DNA of 45,056 nucleotides from positions 17,217 to 62,272 of the forward strand of contig NZ_KB904585.1 of NCBI RefSeq assembly GCF_000380125.1, written 5' to 3'. Shown here in pieces: positions 35,718-43,889 of this stretch. Below the pieces are notes generated by a model, which had not been told where the DNA came from, searched no databases, and saw only the letters and a list, made by a program, of their open reading frames with translations. The position numbers and the translations under genes are program-made. Position 1 is the first letter of the stretch. Each line of letters begins with the position of its first letter. The stretch is from Streptococcus ovis DSM 16829. GTDB lineage: Bacteria; Bacillota; Bacilli; Lactobacillales; Streptococcaceae.

Positions 35718-35895
35718 GGCTCTATAATTTCTGTAGTGGGTAAATCCACTATGGAGATTATAGGGCTTTTTGAGTATCAAAAAGTCCCATAAGACTTATA
35801 ATGAAAAGCGCTTAAACAACTCATTAGAAAGTATCTTATGGAACACATCAATCATACCACATTACTCATCGGAATGAAAGACAAAAAACTCTAAG
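35718..35895 (+). mobile_element. ISL3-type insertion sequence, left-end remnant
   Basis: GGCTCTATAATTTC at 35718 resembles the terminal inverted repeat of streptococcal ISL3-type elements. After it, a plus-strand frame starts MEHINHTTLLIGMKDKKL (ATG 35838) and stops. This fits an ISL3 transposase N-terminus cut after about 18 codons. AGTGG-GTAAAT-CCACT is a small hairpin in the end region. The rest of the element is absent. Confidence 0.6.
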
Positions 35896-35920
35896 CAGCG
35901 TTGCCTGCTTAGAGTTTTTT
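35883..35920. terminator. 16-base perfect inverted repeat, probable bidirectional terminator
   Basis: AAAAAACTCTAAGCAG (35883-35898), CGTTGC, CTGCTTAGAGTTTTTT (35905-35920). It overlaps the end of the ISL3-type remnant and separates the IS debris from the protease cluster. 35921-36040 shows nothing else. Confidence 0.75.
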
Positions 35921-36040
35921 GTTTTAGTATTCAGATTATTGTCACAGCCTCATTTTTTTATTTAGAAACTAGTCTTATCCCAAACTCTTTTTTCTTTGTA
36001 ATATGATGAGGGTTGGTAGACTATAGGAAATGATTGACTT

Positions 36041-36916
36041 TTACAAATTTTGCTTACTTTTAGGATTTTTATAAAACAAATCAAAGACCAACCAAATAAT
36101 GAGGATGAATTGGACCAGAATACTGATCAGGCTCCCTTCGACACCAAACGGCCCCCCAGATAACCAATCGGAACCGTGGAGGCTGACATCTACAAAGGCA
36201 GCACCAGTGGACGTTCCGCTGACAGGAAAGGCAAAGACACTTCCTTGGAAACAATTCCATGCAGCATGGATACCACTAATGACCCAGAGATTGCCGAGTT
36301 TGATGAAACACAGAGCTGCTAAGACACCAAAGGCAAACAAATCCAGAAGAGGAATCAGACTCAAACCATCATTGCCAATGTGAATAATGGTGAAAAAGAA
36401 AGCTGAGACAAAAATAGACCAATAAATAGGATACCTGGTAGAAAGGGAAGTAAAAAGCCAACCACGACAGAGGATTTCTTCAGTCGTGGACTGGACGGAC
36501 CAAGCGAGAATGAGAACAAGGAATCGTCCGGCTAAACTAGGCGAGAAGTTAAAAGAAGTAATTCTGACAGCTCCCAAAACCATCATCAGTACAACACAAG
36601 ATAACAGTAACCCTGCACCTAAGAGCCAGCCGAGAGAAAACTGTTTCCAAAAATTTTTGCGGAACATCCCCAGTCCCGCCCAGGGAGATTTTTCAACTAC
36701 TCTTGCCCATAACAGAAGAGCACTTGCGATAAAGGCGAAACTGAACAATTCTAAAATCTGGCTCTCTATTCCTGTCAGAAGTCTTGTTATTTCTGCCCAT
36801 AAGAGCCCCAGTGTTTCACTGATAAGCAAGAGTACAAAACCGATGATAGGAGCGAGCCACCAGCTGAAATTGTAGCGAGACTCTTTTTTAGCCTCTATAA
36901 TGTTTTCATAAGTCAT
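36041..36916 (-). CDS. CPBP-family intramembrane metalloprotease (3rd of cluster)
   Basis: A membrane protein of 291 residues (300 from an upstream start) of the CPBP/Abi (CAAX protease and bacteriocin-processing) family. The motifs are TTEEILCRG (EExxxR), FFFTIIHIGN (FxxxH) and GIHAAWNCFQG (HxxxN-type). About eight hydrophobic segments are present. ATG 36916 has AAGGAG 12 bases upstream; ATG 36943 overlaps the previous stop (ATGCTAG) and is an alternative that would be translationally coupled. Some family members protect against the host's own bacteriocins or mature peptides. The substrate here is unknown. Confidence 0.85.
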   Translation of the reverse strand: MTYENIIEAKKESRYNFSWWLAPIIGFVLLLISETLGLLWAEITRLLTGIESQILELFSFAFIASALLLWARVVEKSPWAGLGMFRKNFWKQFSLGWLLGAGLLLSCVVLMMVLGAVRITSFNFSPSLAGRFLVLILAWSVQSTTEEILCRGWLFTSLSTRYPIYWSIFVSAFFFTIIHIGNDGLSLIPLLDLFAFGVLAALCFIKLGNLWVISGIHAAWNCFQGSVFAFPVSGTSTGAAFVDVSLHGSDWLSGGPFGVEGSLISILVQFILIIWLVFDLFYKNPKSKQNL

Positions 36917-36936
36917 ATAGTTTATGATCTCCTTAT

Positions 36937-37665
36937 CTAGCATGTGGTTTTACGAATGAGCTTGCTGACACGGTAGGCCATAAAAAGGGCCAGAACAAAC
37001 CGTAAACTTTGTTGCAGTAGGATAGCGGTGACAAATAAGGAATGATGTTGAACAGGTCCGCTAAAAACAAGGTAGTCCCATATCCCATGATCGACAGCGC
37101 TCCAAGCAATCTTTTGTGCAAAAAGATAGAGATAAGCATAGTAAAAGCCAGAAAGAGTGGTAACCATGACCTGTAGTAGGACAGTTTTTACATCACTACC
37201 TGCAAAGACATTGATGGCGTGAAACAACCCAAAGCAAATCGATGATAGAGCAACAGCTTTATGGATAGAGAAATGCTTCAAGAAGTAGGTTAAAATCACA
37301 CGCCTAAATAGAAATTCTTCCCCAATACCGACACACAAGGTCGCTAAGAATGGGAGAAGAAAAGACCAACTAGCTTGAAAGCCTACTAGCCAAAAAGCTA
37401 TTAAAGTTAGGATAAGTGGCACAAATCCCCAGAAAAAATAAGAGGGTTTTGCTGGAAAAGGGGTGACGAGAGGAAGGTCTTTTCCTTTCTTTACAACATA
37501 CATCACCATCATACCAGCTAAGAGGATTAAGAAAGGCAATTCATGCCTAAAGAAATCTGGAGCCCCGTAGGCAACACCTTTCAGGTGAAATGTGTATAAG
37601 TAGCTGATTAGCATGATGCTAATATAGGCTATCGAAATAGCAGCGACGGATTTTTTATGCGTCAT
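36937..37665 (-). CDS. CPBP-family intramembrane metalloprotease (2nd of cluster)
   Basis: A 242-residue membrane protein with the intact motifs GIGEEFLFRRVIL (EExxxR), CFGLFHAINVF (FxxxH) and VDHGIWDYLVF. About seven hydrophobic segments are present. AAAGGAAAAAG precedes the ATG. It follows the first CPBP gene after 45 bases and its stop touches a start of the third, so the three are probably one transcript. Confidence 0.87.
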   Translation of the reverse strand: MTHKKSVAAISIAYISIMLISYLYTFHLKGVAYGAPDFFRHELPFLILLAGMMVMYVVKKGKDLPLVTPFPAKPSYFFWGFVPLILTLIAFWLVGFQASWSFLLPFLATLCVGIGEEFLFRRVILTYFLKHFSIHKAVALSSICFGLFHAINVFAGSDVKTVLLQVMVTTLSGFYYAYLYLFAQKIAWSAVDHGIWDYLVFSGPVQHHSLFVTAILLQQSLRFVLALFMAYRVSKLIRKTTC

Positions 37666-37710
37666 GTTCTTTTTCCTTTCGTGTGATTAAATAGATGGAC
37701 TATCTTTTGG

Positions 37711-38463
37711 CTAGACTAAAATAAAGTAGCTGAGGATCCCAACTCCCATAACATCACTAATAGCATGAGCAAGGAAAAATGGGAACATATTTTTTTCTTT
37801 CATCCGTGTGTAAAGCACGTAGTAAATGGTTCCCAAGAGAAAACCGATCGCAAGAGCAGAGACATTTCCTTGGTAAGTATGGAAGGAGTAGCGTACCAAT
37901 AAGGAATAGAGGAAGGCCCAGCGTCTGTGCTCTGGCTTGACTGTCAAACAAATCCCCAAGAAGAAGATCTCTTCATAAAAACCGTTTAAAGCAGAGTAAA
38001 CTAAGAGAGAAAGATCAATCTCAGATAGTTTTTGAAGCAAAGGGTGCATCATTTGTTCGGTTTCATAGTAGACAGAATCCACAGGTGTTGGAGGTAAGAG
38101 ATAAGATGCGGCGATAAAGTAGAGATCAAACAAAATTGCTAGGCCCAAAAATAGACCAACTCCCATCAAAACGGCTTTAGGAGTTATGCGGATCTTGGAT
38201 GTCCATACCGAAAAATCAAAATGCCGTATCCACAAATATAAAAAGGCTAATAAGAGTAAGAATGCTTGATGTGAAAAAGCCTGCCAATTCACTGAGCTGG
38301 TGAATTCGGGCAACTCTGCAACAGCGCTGTCTTCCAATGTCGAAAAGGCAGCAAATGAACTTTGGATGGCTTGAAGGAAGAGGATGAGAGTAAGGATAAA
38401 AATATCCCACCATTTGAGGTATTGTAATTTTTCCGAACCTCTGATTTTGTCTAAAATTGTCAT
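37711..38463 (-). CDS. CPBP-family membrane protein with altered EExxxR motif (1st of cluster)
   Basis: A 250-residue membrane protein of the CPBP family. Motif 1 reads FYEEIFFLGI, where the usual Arg is Leu. Motif 2 is RYSFHTYQGN, and motif 3 is FFLAHAISDVMG with His and Asp. It keeps both Glu and the His residues, so metal binding is possible, but the missing Arg makes activity uncertain. About seven hydrophobic segments are present. GGAG lies before the ATG at 38463. Confidence 0.83.
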   Translation of the reverse strand: MTILDKIRGSEKLQYLKWWDIFILTLILFLQAIQSSFAAFSTLEDSAVAELPEFTSSVNWQAFSHQAFLLLLAFLYLWIRHFDFSVWTSKIRITPKAVLMGVGLFLGLAILFDLYFIAASYLLPPTPVDSVYYETEQMMHPLLQKLSEIDLSLLVYSALNGFYEEIFFLGICLTVKPEHRRWAFLYSLLVRYSFHTYQGNVSALAIGFLLGTIYYVLYTRMKEKNMFPFFLAHAISDVMGVGILSYFILV

Positions 38464-38551
38464 GTATGTATTCTCCTAATCGGTCTTATTTTTTACTCTA
38501 TTATCCTACCACAGAGGTCTCACTAGTTCCTATTAACCATCTGTTTTTTAT

Positions 38552-38698
38552 CTAACGTTCTGTATTGAGAGGATGTTCTTTAGTTTGGCACTGAATGTAA
38601 AGCCAAGCAAGAAAAAGTAGTATCGAAATACTGACGACTATCAAAATAGTCAACGATGAGTAGCTAAAGTCAATATTAAGATAGGTACAACCTCTCAC
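38552..38698 (-). CDS. Candidate small membrane peptide (uncertain)
   Basis: A 48-codon frame from GTG 38698 in the gap between the PrsW-like and CPBP genes. It contains one strong hydrophobic segment (LTILIVVSISILLFLAWLYI, residues 16-35) flanked by a polar N-terminus and a C-terminal QTKEHPLNTER. No good ribosome binding site precedes the GTG, and a stop lies four codons upstream. It could be a small membrane protein or the tail of a lost gene. I do not recognise it. Confidence 0.3.
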   Translation of the reverse strand: MRGCTYLNIDFSYSSLTILIVVSISILLFLAWLYIQCQTKEHPLNTER

Positions 38699-38751
38699 AT
38701 ACAGGTTCTAAGGAACGGGTAATCCATTAGAGGAGTTCCCCTGTGATTTTT

Positions 38752-39600
38752 TTAATCCATCTCCTGTAGTGGGGAGACTTTCCCCTTAGGAAGGGCGGTT
38801 GTGCGATGATTTTGAAGGCAAAAATGTATTAATAATGCCCAACTGAGAACAGTGATCCCAATTTTCATAGGGGTGTTGTTATCAATAAAGGGGTTGTTCC
38901 ACAGGATATGTAGAATGATAGGGCTGACTAGCCAGATAGGCATCGCCTTAGGTCTGTCGGATTTGTGATAGTAAAGCAGAAGAGCGCATGCTCCGGTGAA
39001 CATCGCGGTTAATAGCCAGTGCCCCGCATAAGCTGTTTCAAATCGTAGTATAGCTTGTTCTAGTGGCCGATGTGTCTTTTCAATCATAGCACCTAAAATA
39101 TACACATAATCCTCGGATAGTTGAAAGCCAAGGCCCACACCGCCACCGATTAGAGCAGCTTGCCAGACATCTTGACGGCCAGATAGGTAAAGAATGGTCA
39201 TGGCTAGAAGGAGTTTGAGGCTCTCTTCGACAAGTGGCGGTGCGATACTAGGCTGCCAGGTTGTTATGAATTGATTGTTTGGGAAAAGGCTATGCAGTAA
39301 ATTGGTGACATGAAAATTTAAAAGACCAGATTGTTGACCGATAACGAGTGCACCAAATAAAACAGCAACCCCAAACCAAATGAGGTCTACGCCTTTTTTC
39401 TTTTTGAGTAAATAAGCCAATGAGACTAATGGAATTCCATAGCCTATGAGCAACAGGGCAATAGGCTGTATCAGTGAAAAAATTGTACTGGCGGTGTTTA
39501 AAGGTGGTGTTTGAAACACCAAAAGCTCTTGAATCAGTTGTCGAATGCTAAGGATAATTAATCCGCTCCAAATAATTGTTTTTAAGTTGATTGTTTTCAT
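38752..39600 (-). CDS. PrsW-like putative intramembrane protease
   Basis: A 282-residue membrane protein with about nine hydrophobic segments. It shows the PrsW-type motifs: PPLVEESLKLL (EExxK), GLGFQLSEDYVYI (Fxx[SA]ED), ETAYAGHWLLTAMFTG and LHILWNN (His). ATG 39600 has AGGAGG seven bases upstream and is preferred over 39618. PrsW proteins cleave membrane proteins such as anti-sigma factors in Bacillus; some relatives are not proteolytic. It lies between the two-component system and the CPBP genes on one strand. Confidence 0.82.
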   Translation of the reverse strand: MKTINLKTIIWSGLIILSIRQLIQELLVFQTPPLNTASTIFSLIQPIALLLIGYGIPLVSLAYLLKKKKGVDLIWFGVAVLFGALVIGQQSGLLNFHVTNLLHSLFPNNQFITTWQPSIAPPLVEESLKLLLAMTILYLSGRQDVWQAALIGGGVGLGFQLSEDYVYILGAMIEKTHRPLEQAILRFETAYAGHWLLTAMFTGACALLLYYHKSDRPKAMPIWLVSPIILHILWNNPFIDNNTPMKIGITVLSWALLIHFCLQNHRTTALPKGKVSPLQEMD

Positions 39601-39886
39601 GGTGAAACCTCCTATCAAAAAATCTCTTTATTCTTTTTTGATGGTAAGAGCAAGTGTTTGTTATTATAGGAACGCGAGATTGCCCTACCAACAGTTGAAC
39701 AAGTACTGTAATACTTTTATCTTAAGTCTATCATGATATTATCAAGGTGGACTAAACATCATCTCATTTTTATCTATTTTTTTGTAACTTTTTTCTAGAA
39801 GTGTATCTAAATCAAGTGTATTATCAACTAATCCTGCACCTAAATAACATGATTGATTCACTTACAACGTTGAACTTCGTTAAGTT
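39601..39886. other. Gap between the histidine kinase and the PrsW-like gene
   Basis: This 286-base gap holds a small hairpin right at the kinase stop (GAACTT-CGTT-AAGTTC, 39872-39887, no T run). It also holds a 39-codon minus-strand frame (39742-39861, GTG start). The frame reads NQSCYLGAGLVDNTLDLDTL and then LEKSYKKIDKNEMMFSPP. Neither a ribosome binding site nor a recognised family supports that frame, so it is noted only. Confidence 0.35.
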
Positions 39887-41254
39887 CTAATCTGTAATTA
39901 GATTCGTAAAGTCAATGGTAAAAACCATGCTATCTTCTTCACGATTAAGATGATAGTTGAGTCGGTGTTTAGATAAAATTTGGTCAACGATATAAAGACC
40001 GAGTCCGGTTCCGCCATCTTGTCGATTGCGACTGAAATCTGGACGATAAAAAGGTTGGAACACCTGTTCAATCTGTTCATCTTCAAGGAGTTGTTCTGCT
40101 TGGTTAGTAATTTTCAATTGCCCTTCTTTCAGGAGAAGCTGAATTTTCCCATTTGGACGGGTGTAGCAAAAAGCGTTATCTAACAGATTTTTAAGTGCTT
40201 TTTGGAGATAGAGCTGATGAGAAGTAATCATTAAAGGTTCCAGTTGGACGTCAAATTGGAAATGATTGACAAGAGCTATACCTTCGTAAGTTGGCAAGAT
40301 GTCTTCTAGGAGTTCTTTTAGAGAAAAGGTATCTTGGTTTGGTTTTAGAATCAGATCCAACTTTGACACCTCTAATATAGATTGGACAATCTGAGATTGC
40401 TCAGTTAAGATTTGCAGACAGAGATTCAAATATTTATCTCGATTTTTAAAATCCCCGATATTGTACAGCATCCCTTCAACCATACCAGTCATACTGGTAA
40501 TTGGTGTTTTAAGCTCATGGGAGGTCATCCTTAAAAAATCCATCTTCTGACGCTCTCTGATCAGAGTACGTTCATTTTCTTGTTCGAGATTTTCAATGCT
40601 GATCAAAAGCTTGTTATAAAGACTATTTATATCTTGAGCCAACTGGGAAATTTCATCTCGGCCGGTTACCTCAAAAGAGAGGCCTTTTTCTAGACTCTGC
40701 ATTTGACGAGTTTGGAGAGACAGATTTTTAATTCGCTTTGTGGATAAACGGCTATATATGAAAATGGCGATTCCTGCAATGAAGATGAATAGGAGAATGA
40801 CAAACGGATAAAAGGTCAAAAATGTTTGACTAATACTGGTGAGCGTAGGGTAACTATACTGTCCAGAGAGAATCATCAGGCTCCCCTCTGCAGTACGGAT
40901 GCTATCTGTCCAAAAGCCAATTTCGTTATTTTCCGTCTCTTTTAACTCTTGGATGTCAACTTCGTAGCTGGTTAATTCCTCTTGATTAGGGTAGAGAGCA
41001 TTTCCATCCATATCCGATAGGGAAAAGAAGAGTTGAGAGTATTTTTTATCTAGACTTTGTAAATGACTAACGATACTAGTTTGAGATTCCCCCCTTAGCT
41101 GTTTTACAACAAAATTATAGTTTTCTTTAAGTTCTGCTTTTTGTGATTGTTTGTAATAAATAGGCAGGGTAAAATACAAAATAGCTAAAAAGAAGAAAAG
41201 CATCACAGATATAGTAACCGTTAAACTAATAAAACTTTTTCTAGTGATCCCCAT
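39887..41254 (-). CDS. Sensor histidine kinase of an OmpR-type two-component system
   Basis: A 455-residue membrane sensor kinase. TM1 is about 8-32, an extracytoplasmic sensor loop 33-147, TM2 148-170, HAMP about 170-222. HisKA contains His246 in SHELKTPITS, and HATPase_c has NLLDNAFCYT, GGTGLGLYIV. The start overlaps the response-regulator end by 14 bases. The signal is unknown. The large external loop argues against an intramembrane bacitracin-type sensor. The likely targets are the adjacent membrane protease genes and/or the divergent ccdA-tlpA genes (inference). Confidence 0.88.
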   Translation of the reverse strand: MGITRKSFISLTVTISVMLFFFLAILYFTLPIYYKQSQKAELKENYNFVVKQLRGESQTSIVSHLQSLDKKYSQLFFSLSDMDGNALYPNQEELTSYEVDIQELKETENNEIGFWTDSIRTAEGSLMILSGQYSYPTLTSISQTFLTFYPFVILLFIFIAGIAIFIYSRLSTKRIKNLSLQTRQMQSLEKGLSFEVTGRDEISQLAQDINSLYNKLLISIENLEQENERTLIRERQKMDFLRMTSHELKTPITSMTGMVEGMLYNIGDFKNRDKYLNLCLQILTEQSQIVQSILEVSKLDLILKPNQDTFSLKELLEDILPTYEGIALVNHFQFDVQLEPLMITSHQLYLQKALKNLLDNAFCYTRPNGKIQLLLKEGQLKITNQAEQLLEDEQIEQVFQPFYRPDFSRNRQDGGTGLGLYIVDQILSKHRLNYHLNREEDSMVFTIDFTNLITD

Positions 41255-41906
41255 AATTTGTTCCCTCTAGCTTATATCCTCTTCCAACAATAGTGCTTAA
41301 AATAAGGTTTGGGATTTTTTTACGAATGTTTTTAATATGATTGTCAAGAACACGACTATCTAGTTCACTATAACCCCAAATACTCATCATCATATTATCA
41401 CGTGTGACAAGTTTTCCACAGTGTTTAGCCAGCAACTCTAAAATATCATATTCTGTTTTTGTCAAAGCTAATGTATTGCTGCCATAATAGGCTGTTGAGT
41501 TGTCTAAATCTAATCGGAGTTGGCCAATTTGGATTTCGTTGGACACTTGAGATTGCCGCAAAACGTTTTCAATGCGCTTCATAAGAATTAAAGGAGAAAA
41601 TGGTTTGACAACATAGTCACTGATAGTTTGGTTGAAACTAATCAACTGGGTATATTCGTCGTCCATGGCCGTGAGCATGATGATAGGGACAACCGACGTT
41701 TGGCGAATCTGCTTCAAGACGTCTAAGCCACTAATCTCAGGAATCATAATATCTAAAATGATTAAATCAAATCTTTCTCTTGAAAAGGCCTCCAAGGCTG
41801 CATATCCATCAAAAACAGAAATTACTGTGTGGTCGTGCGCTTTGAGAAATTCTATTACGATTTGATTAATAACCACATCGTCTTCAACCAACAGAATGTA
41901 TGCCAT
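41241..41906 (-). CDS. OmpR-family response regulator
   Basis: A 221-residue regulator. The receiver domain begins MAYILLVEDDVVINQ, the phospho-acceptor is Asp52 in LIILDIMIPE and the conserved Lys is in YVVKPFSPL. The winged-helix domain follows with LTKTEYDILELLAKHCGKLVTRD and RVLDNHIKNIRKK. ATG 41906 with AAGGAG seven bases upstream is preferred over an in-frame TTG at 41912. A TATAAT -10 box lies at 41951-41956 on the minus strand. It overlaps the kinase gene. Confidence 0.9.
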   Translation of the reverse strand: MAYILLVEDDVVINQIVIEFLKAHDHTVISVFDGYAALEAFSRERFDLIILDIMIPEISGLDVLKQIRQTSVVPIIMLTAMDDEYTQLISFNQTISDYVVKPFSPLILMKRIENVLRQSQVSNEIQIGQLRLDLDNSTAYYGSNTLALTKTEYDILELLAKHCGKLVTRDNMMMSIWGYSELDSRVLDNHIKNIRKKIPNLILSTIVGRGYKLEGTNYGDH

Positions 41907-42064
41907 AAACAAGCTCCTTATCTTTATCTCTTAGATTCATATCACTTCTAATTATACTATAAACCTCTGGCTGGATTTTAAAAAGCCTGAAAAAATTAGA
42001 TAAAAAATAGATAGAGGATAGGAAATAAGGATATGCAGATGCTACAATAGTCTCAACAAAACGA

Positions 42065-42088
42065 CTCAAACTTTACTTCAAGTTTGAG
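42065..42088. promoter_or_regulatory. Inverted repeat in the ccdA leader
   Basis: CTCAAACTT-TACTTC-AAGTTTGAG, perfect 9-base arms, between a TACAAT -10 box (42043-42048) and the AAAGGAG of ccdA. It lacks a T run on either strand, so it may be an operator or a leader stem rather than a terminator. Confidence 0.45.
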
Positions 42089-42111
42089 AAAAAGAAAGGA
42101 GTTATTAAAAG

Positions 42112-42810
42112 ATGCAGCATATCAAAGTATTAGCCTTATTCATAGAAGGTTTACTATCCTTTTTTTCGCCCTGCGTACTTCCAATATTACCAATTTATAT
42201 TGGGATATTAGGTGGTCAAAGTGAGGGAGTAAACGATGTTAAACATCGTAAAAGGGTTTTATGCAACACTTTAATTTTTGTTTTAGGAATTGCAACTACT
42301 TTTTTCCTACTTGCTTTTGCCAGTAGCTTTTTGAGCCGATTCTTAAATCAACATATAAGGTGGGTACAAATAATCAGTGGTGTTTTGATTATTACCATGG
42401 GATTATTTCAACTGGGAGTTTTCCAAACAACATTCTTAAGTAAGGAATTTTCGGCCAAGAGTAAAGTTTACCAAGCTGGACAGACAGTGACGCCCGTTAT
42501 TGCTTTCCTAATGGGATTTGCCTTTAGCTTTTCTTGGACTCCTTGTATCGGTCCTATTTTAGCCAGTGTTTTCTTTTATGCTAGTAGTCATTCTGGAATT
42601 TGGAGTGTTCTCCTCATTTCAGTTTACTGTATTGGGTTCATCCTACCCTTTATTCTAGTCGCCCTTTTTTCCCAAAAGGTTCTGGATTATTTTAAAAAGC
42701 AGACTCGCTTTTTACACTATACCAAGATTATTTCTGGGATTTTGCTTATCTGTATCGGGTTGTCTATCTTAACTGGATTGTTTGATAACCTCACTCACTT
42801 ATTAAAATAA
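42112..42810 (+). CDS. ccdA: CcdA-type thiol-disulfide electron carrier (cytochrome c biogenesis family)
   Basis: A 232-residue membrane protein with six hydrophobic segments that passes electrons across the membrane to external thioredoxin-like proteins. The two redox Cys are Cys21 in FFSPCVLPILP and Cys145 in SWTPCIGPIL, both family motifs. A third Cys in KRVLCNTL is not conserved. GGAG lies ten bases before the ATG. The lipoprotein thioredoxin follows after 13 bases, so they form an electron-transfer pair. Cytochrome c itself is not expected in streptococci. Confidence 0.92.
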   Translation: MQHIKVLALFIEGLLSFFSPCVLPILPIYIGILGGQSEGVNDVKHRKRVLCNTLIFVLGIATTFFLLAFASSFLSRFLNQHIRWVQIISGVLIITMGLFQLGVFQTTFLSKEFSAKSKVYQAGQTVTPVIAFLMGFAFSFSWTPCIGPILASVFFYASSHSGIWSVLLISVYCIGFILPFILVALFSQKVLDYFKKQTRFLHYTKIISGILLICIGLSILTGLFDNLTHLLK

Positions 42811-42823
42811 AAGGAGAAAAATT

Positions 42824-43423
42824 ATGTTTAAAAAAGCATTAATATCGGCCTCTTGTCTGTTGATTCTGACAGCTTGTGGAGCTACTCAACAAAAACAGAG
42901 TACAGCTCAAAATCCTTCACCAGTTGAAAATACAACGGATAGTCAAATGGACAAAGGGTTACAAACTCTTGTCGAAGGAGAAAAAGCTCCTGACCTGAAA
43001 TTGATGGATAAAGATGGAAAGGAAGTATCTCTGTCTGATTATGCTGGAAAAAAGGTATACCTTAACTTCTGGGCTAGTTGGTGCAAACCTTGCCTACAAG
43101 AAATGCCCCATATAGAAAAAGTATATCAAAAATTCAAAGACGATAAGGATTACGCTTTCCTAAGTGTGACTTCACCAAAAGATAGTAAATTTAACAATGC
43201 CTACGCCTTGGACGAGGATCAAAAAAAAATTATGGATGTTGCCAAAAAAGCTGGGATTACCTATCCAATTTTGTTTGATCAAAAGGATAACGCCCTTATG
43301 GCATATAGCCTCCGAGCTTTTCCAAGCCATGTCTTTATAAACAGTGATGGCACTGTTAATAAGGTCTTTGCTGGCCAACTGAATGAAGAAACCTTAAAAG
43401 CTGGCCTCAAAAACCTCAAATAA
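42824..43423 (+). CDS. Extracellular thioredoxin-family lipoprotein (TlpA/Etrx-like)
   Basis: A 199-residue lipoprotein. The signal peptide ends in the lipobox LTAC (Cys18). A short Ser/Thr/Gln-rich linker is followed by a thioredoxin-like domain (about 55-198) with WASWCKPC (CXXC at 87-90), cis-Pro in RAFPSHVF and the TlpA-type insert. It is reduced by CcdA, and in pneumococci such proteins feed reductive repair of methionine sulfoxide by MsrAB, which is absent here. AAGGAG precedes the ATG. Confidence 0.92.
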   Translation: MFKKALISASCLLILTACGATQQKQSTAQNPSPVENTTDSQMDKGLQTLVEGEKAPDLKLMDKDGKEVSLSDYAGKKVYLNFWASWCKPCLQEMPHIEKVYQKFKDDKDYAFLSVTSPKDSKFNNAYALDEDQKKIMDVAKKAGITYPILFDQKDNALMAYSLRAFPSHVFINSDGTVNKVFAGQLNEETLKAGLKNLK

Positions 43424-43459
43424 AATCGGTTAAAGGCATTCACTCTAAAACTAACGTAG

Positions 43460-43484
43460 CTCTTTAATCCGTTAAGAGATTTTT
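43460..43484 (+). terminator. Terminator after ccdA-tlpA
   Basis: CTCT(T)TAA-TCCG-TTAAGAG, seven pairs with one bulged T, followed by ATTTTTG, about 37 bases past the tlpA stop. Between 43485 and 43880 I see no gene; GGTGTTAG (43814-43821) and CTAACACC (43837-43844) form another stem followed by TTTTCTTTT, perhaps a second terminator or an IS-related end. Confidence 0.5.
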
Positions 43485-43889
43485 GAACACTCTGTCAAAG
43501 AAACTAACTTTTAGTCTTGCGAGAAAATGCGCAATATTTCTACTGTTGCTAGTATCATGTTTGCCAACGCCCTCCTCGAAGGTAAACGTCCGATAAAGAT
43601 TGATATAAGATTCGTTCTTATAGTCAAATAACCTCTTCAAGTACTACAAGAAAATCAACGTAAATGAAAAACTAATTTCTATGAAAACTCCCAAAAAGTC
43701 CCCAAAATTCTCCCTTCCTTAATGGTATGATAAGAGTGAATTTATTTGAAAAAGACAGTAAAAAGCGCAAAAATTCACTTCCTGTAGTATACGGTAATTA
43801 AATTTTAAGTTTTGGTGTTAGAATTGTACCTTAATCCTAACACCTTTTCTTTTCGATAGATTAGTGAGTAATCTATAAATCATTCTGAG

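Noticed and set aside
39742-39861. Lantibiotic or bacteriocin precursor near the protease cluster
   Set aside because: The 39-codon frame has no double-Gly or FNLD-type leader, one Cys only and no ribosome binding site.
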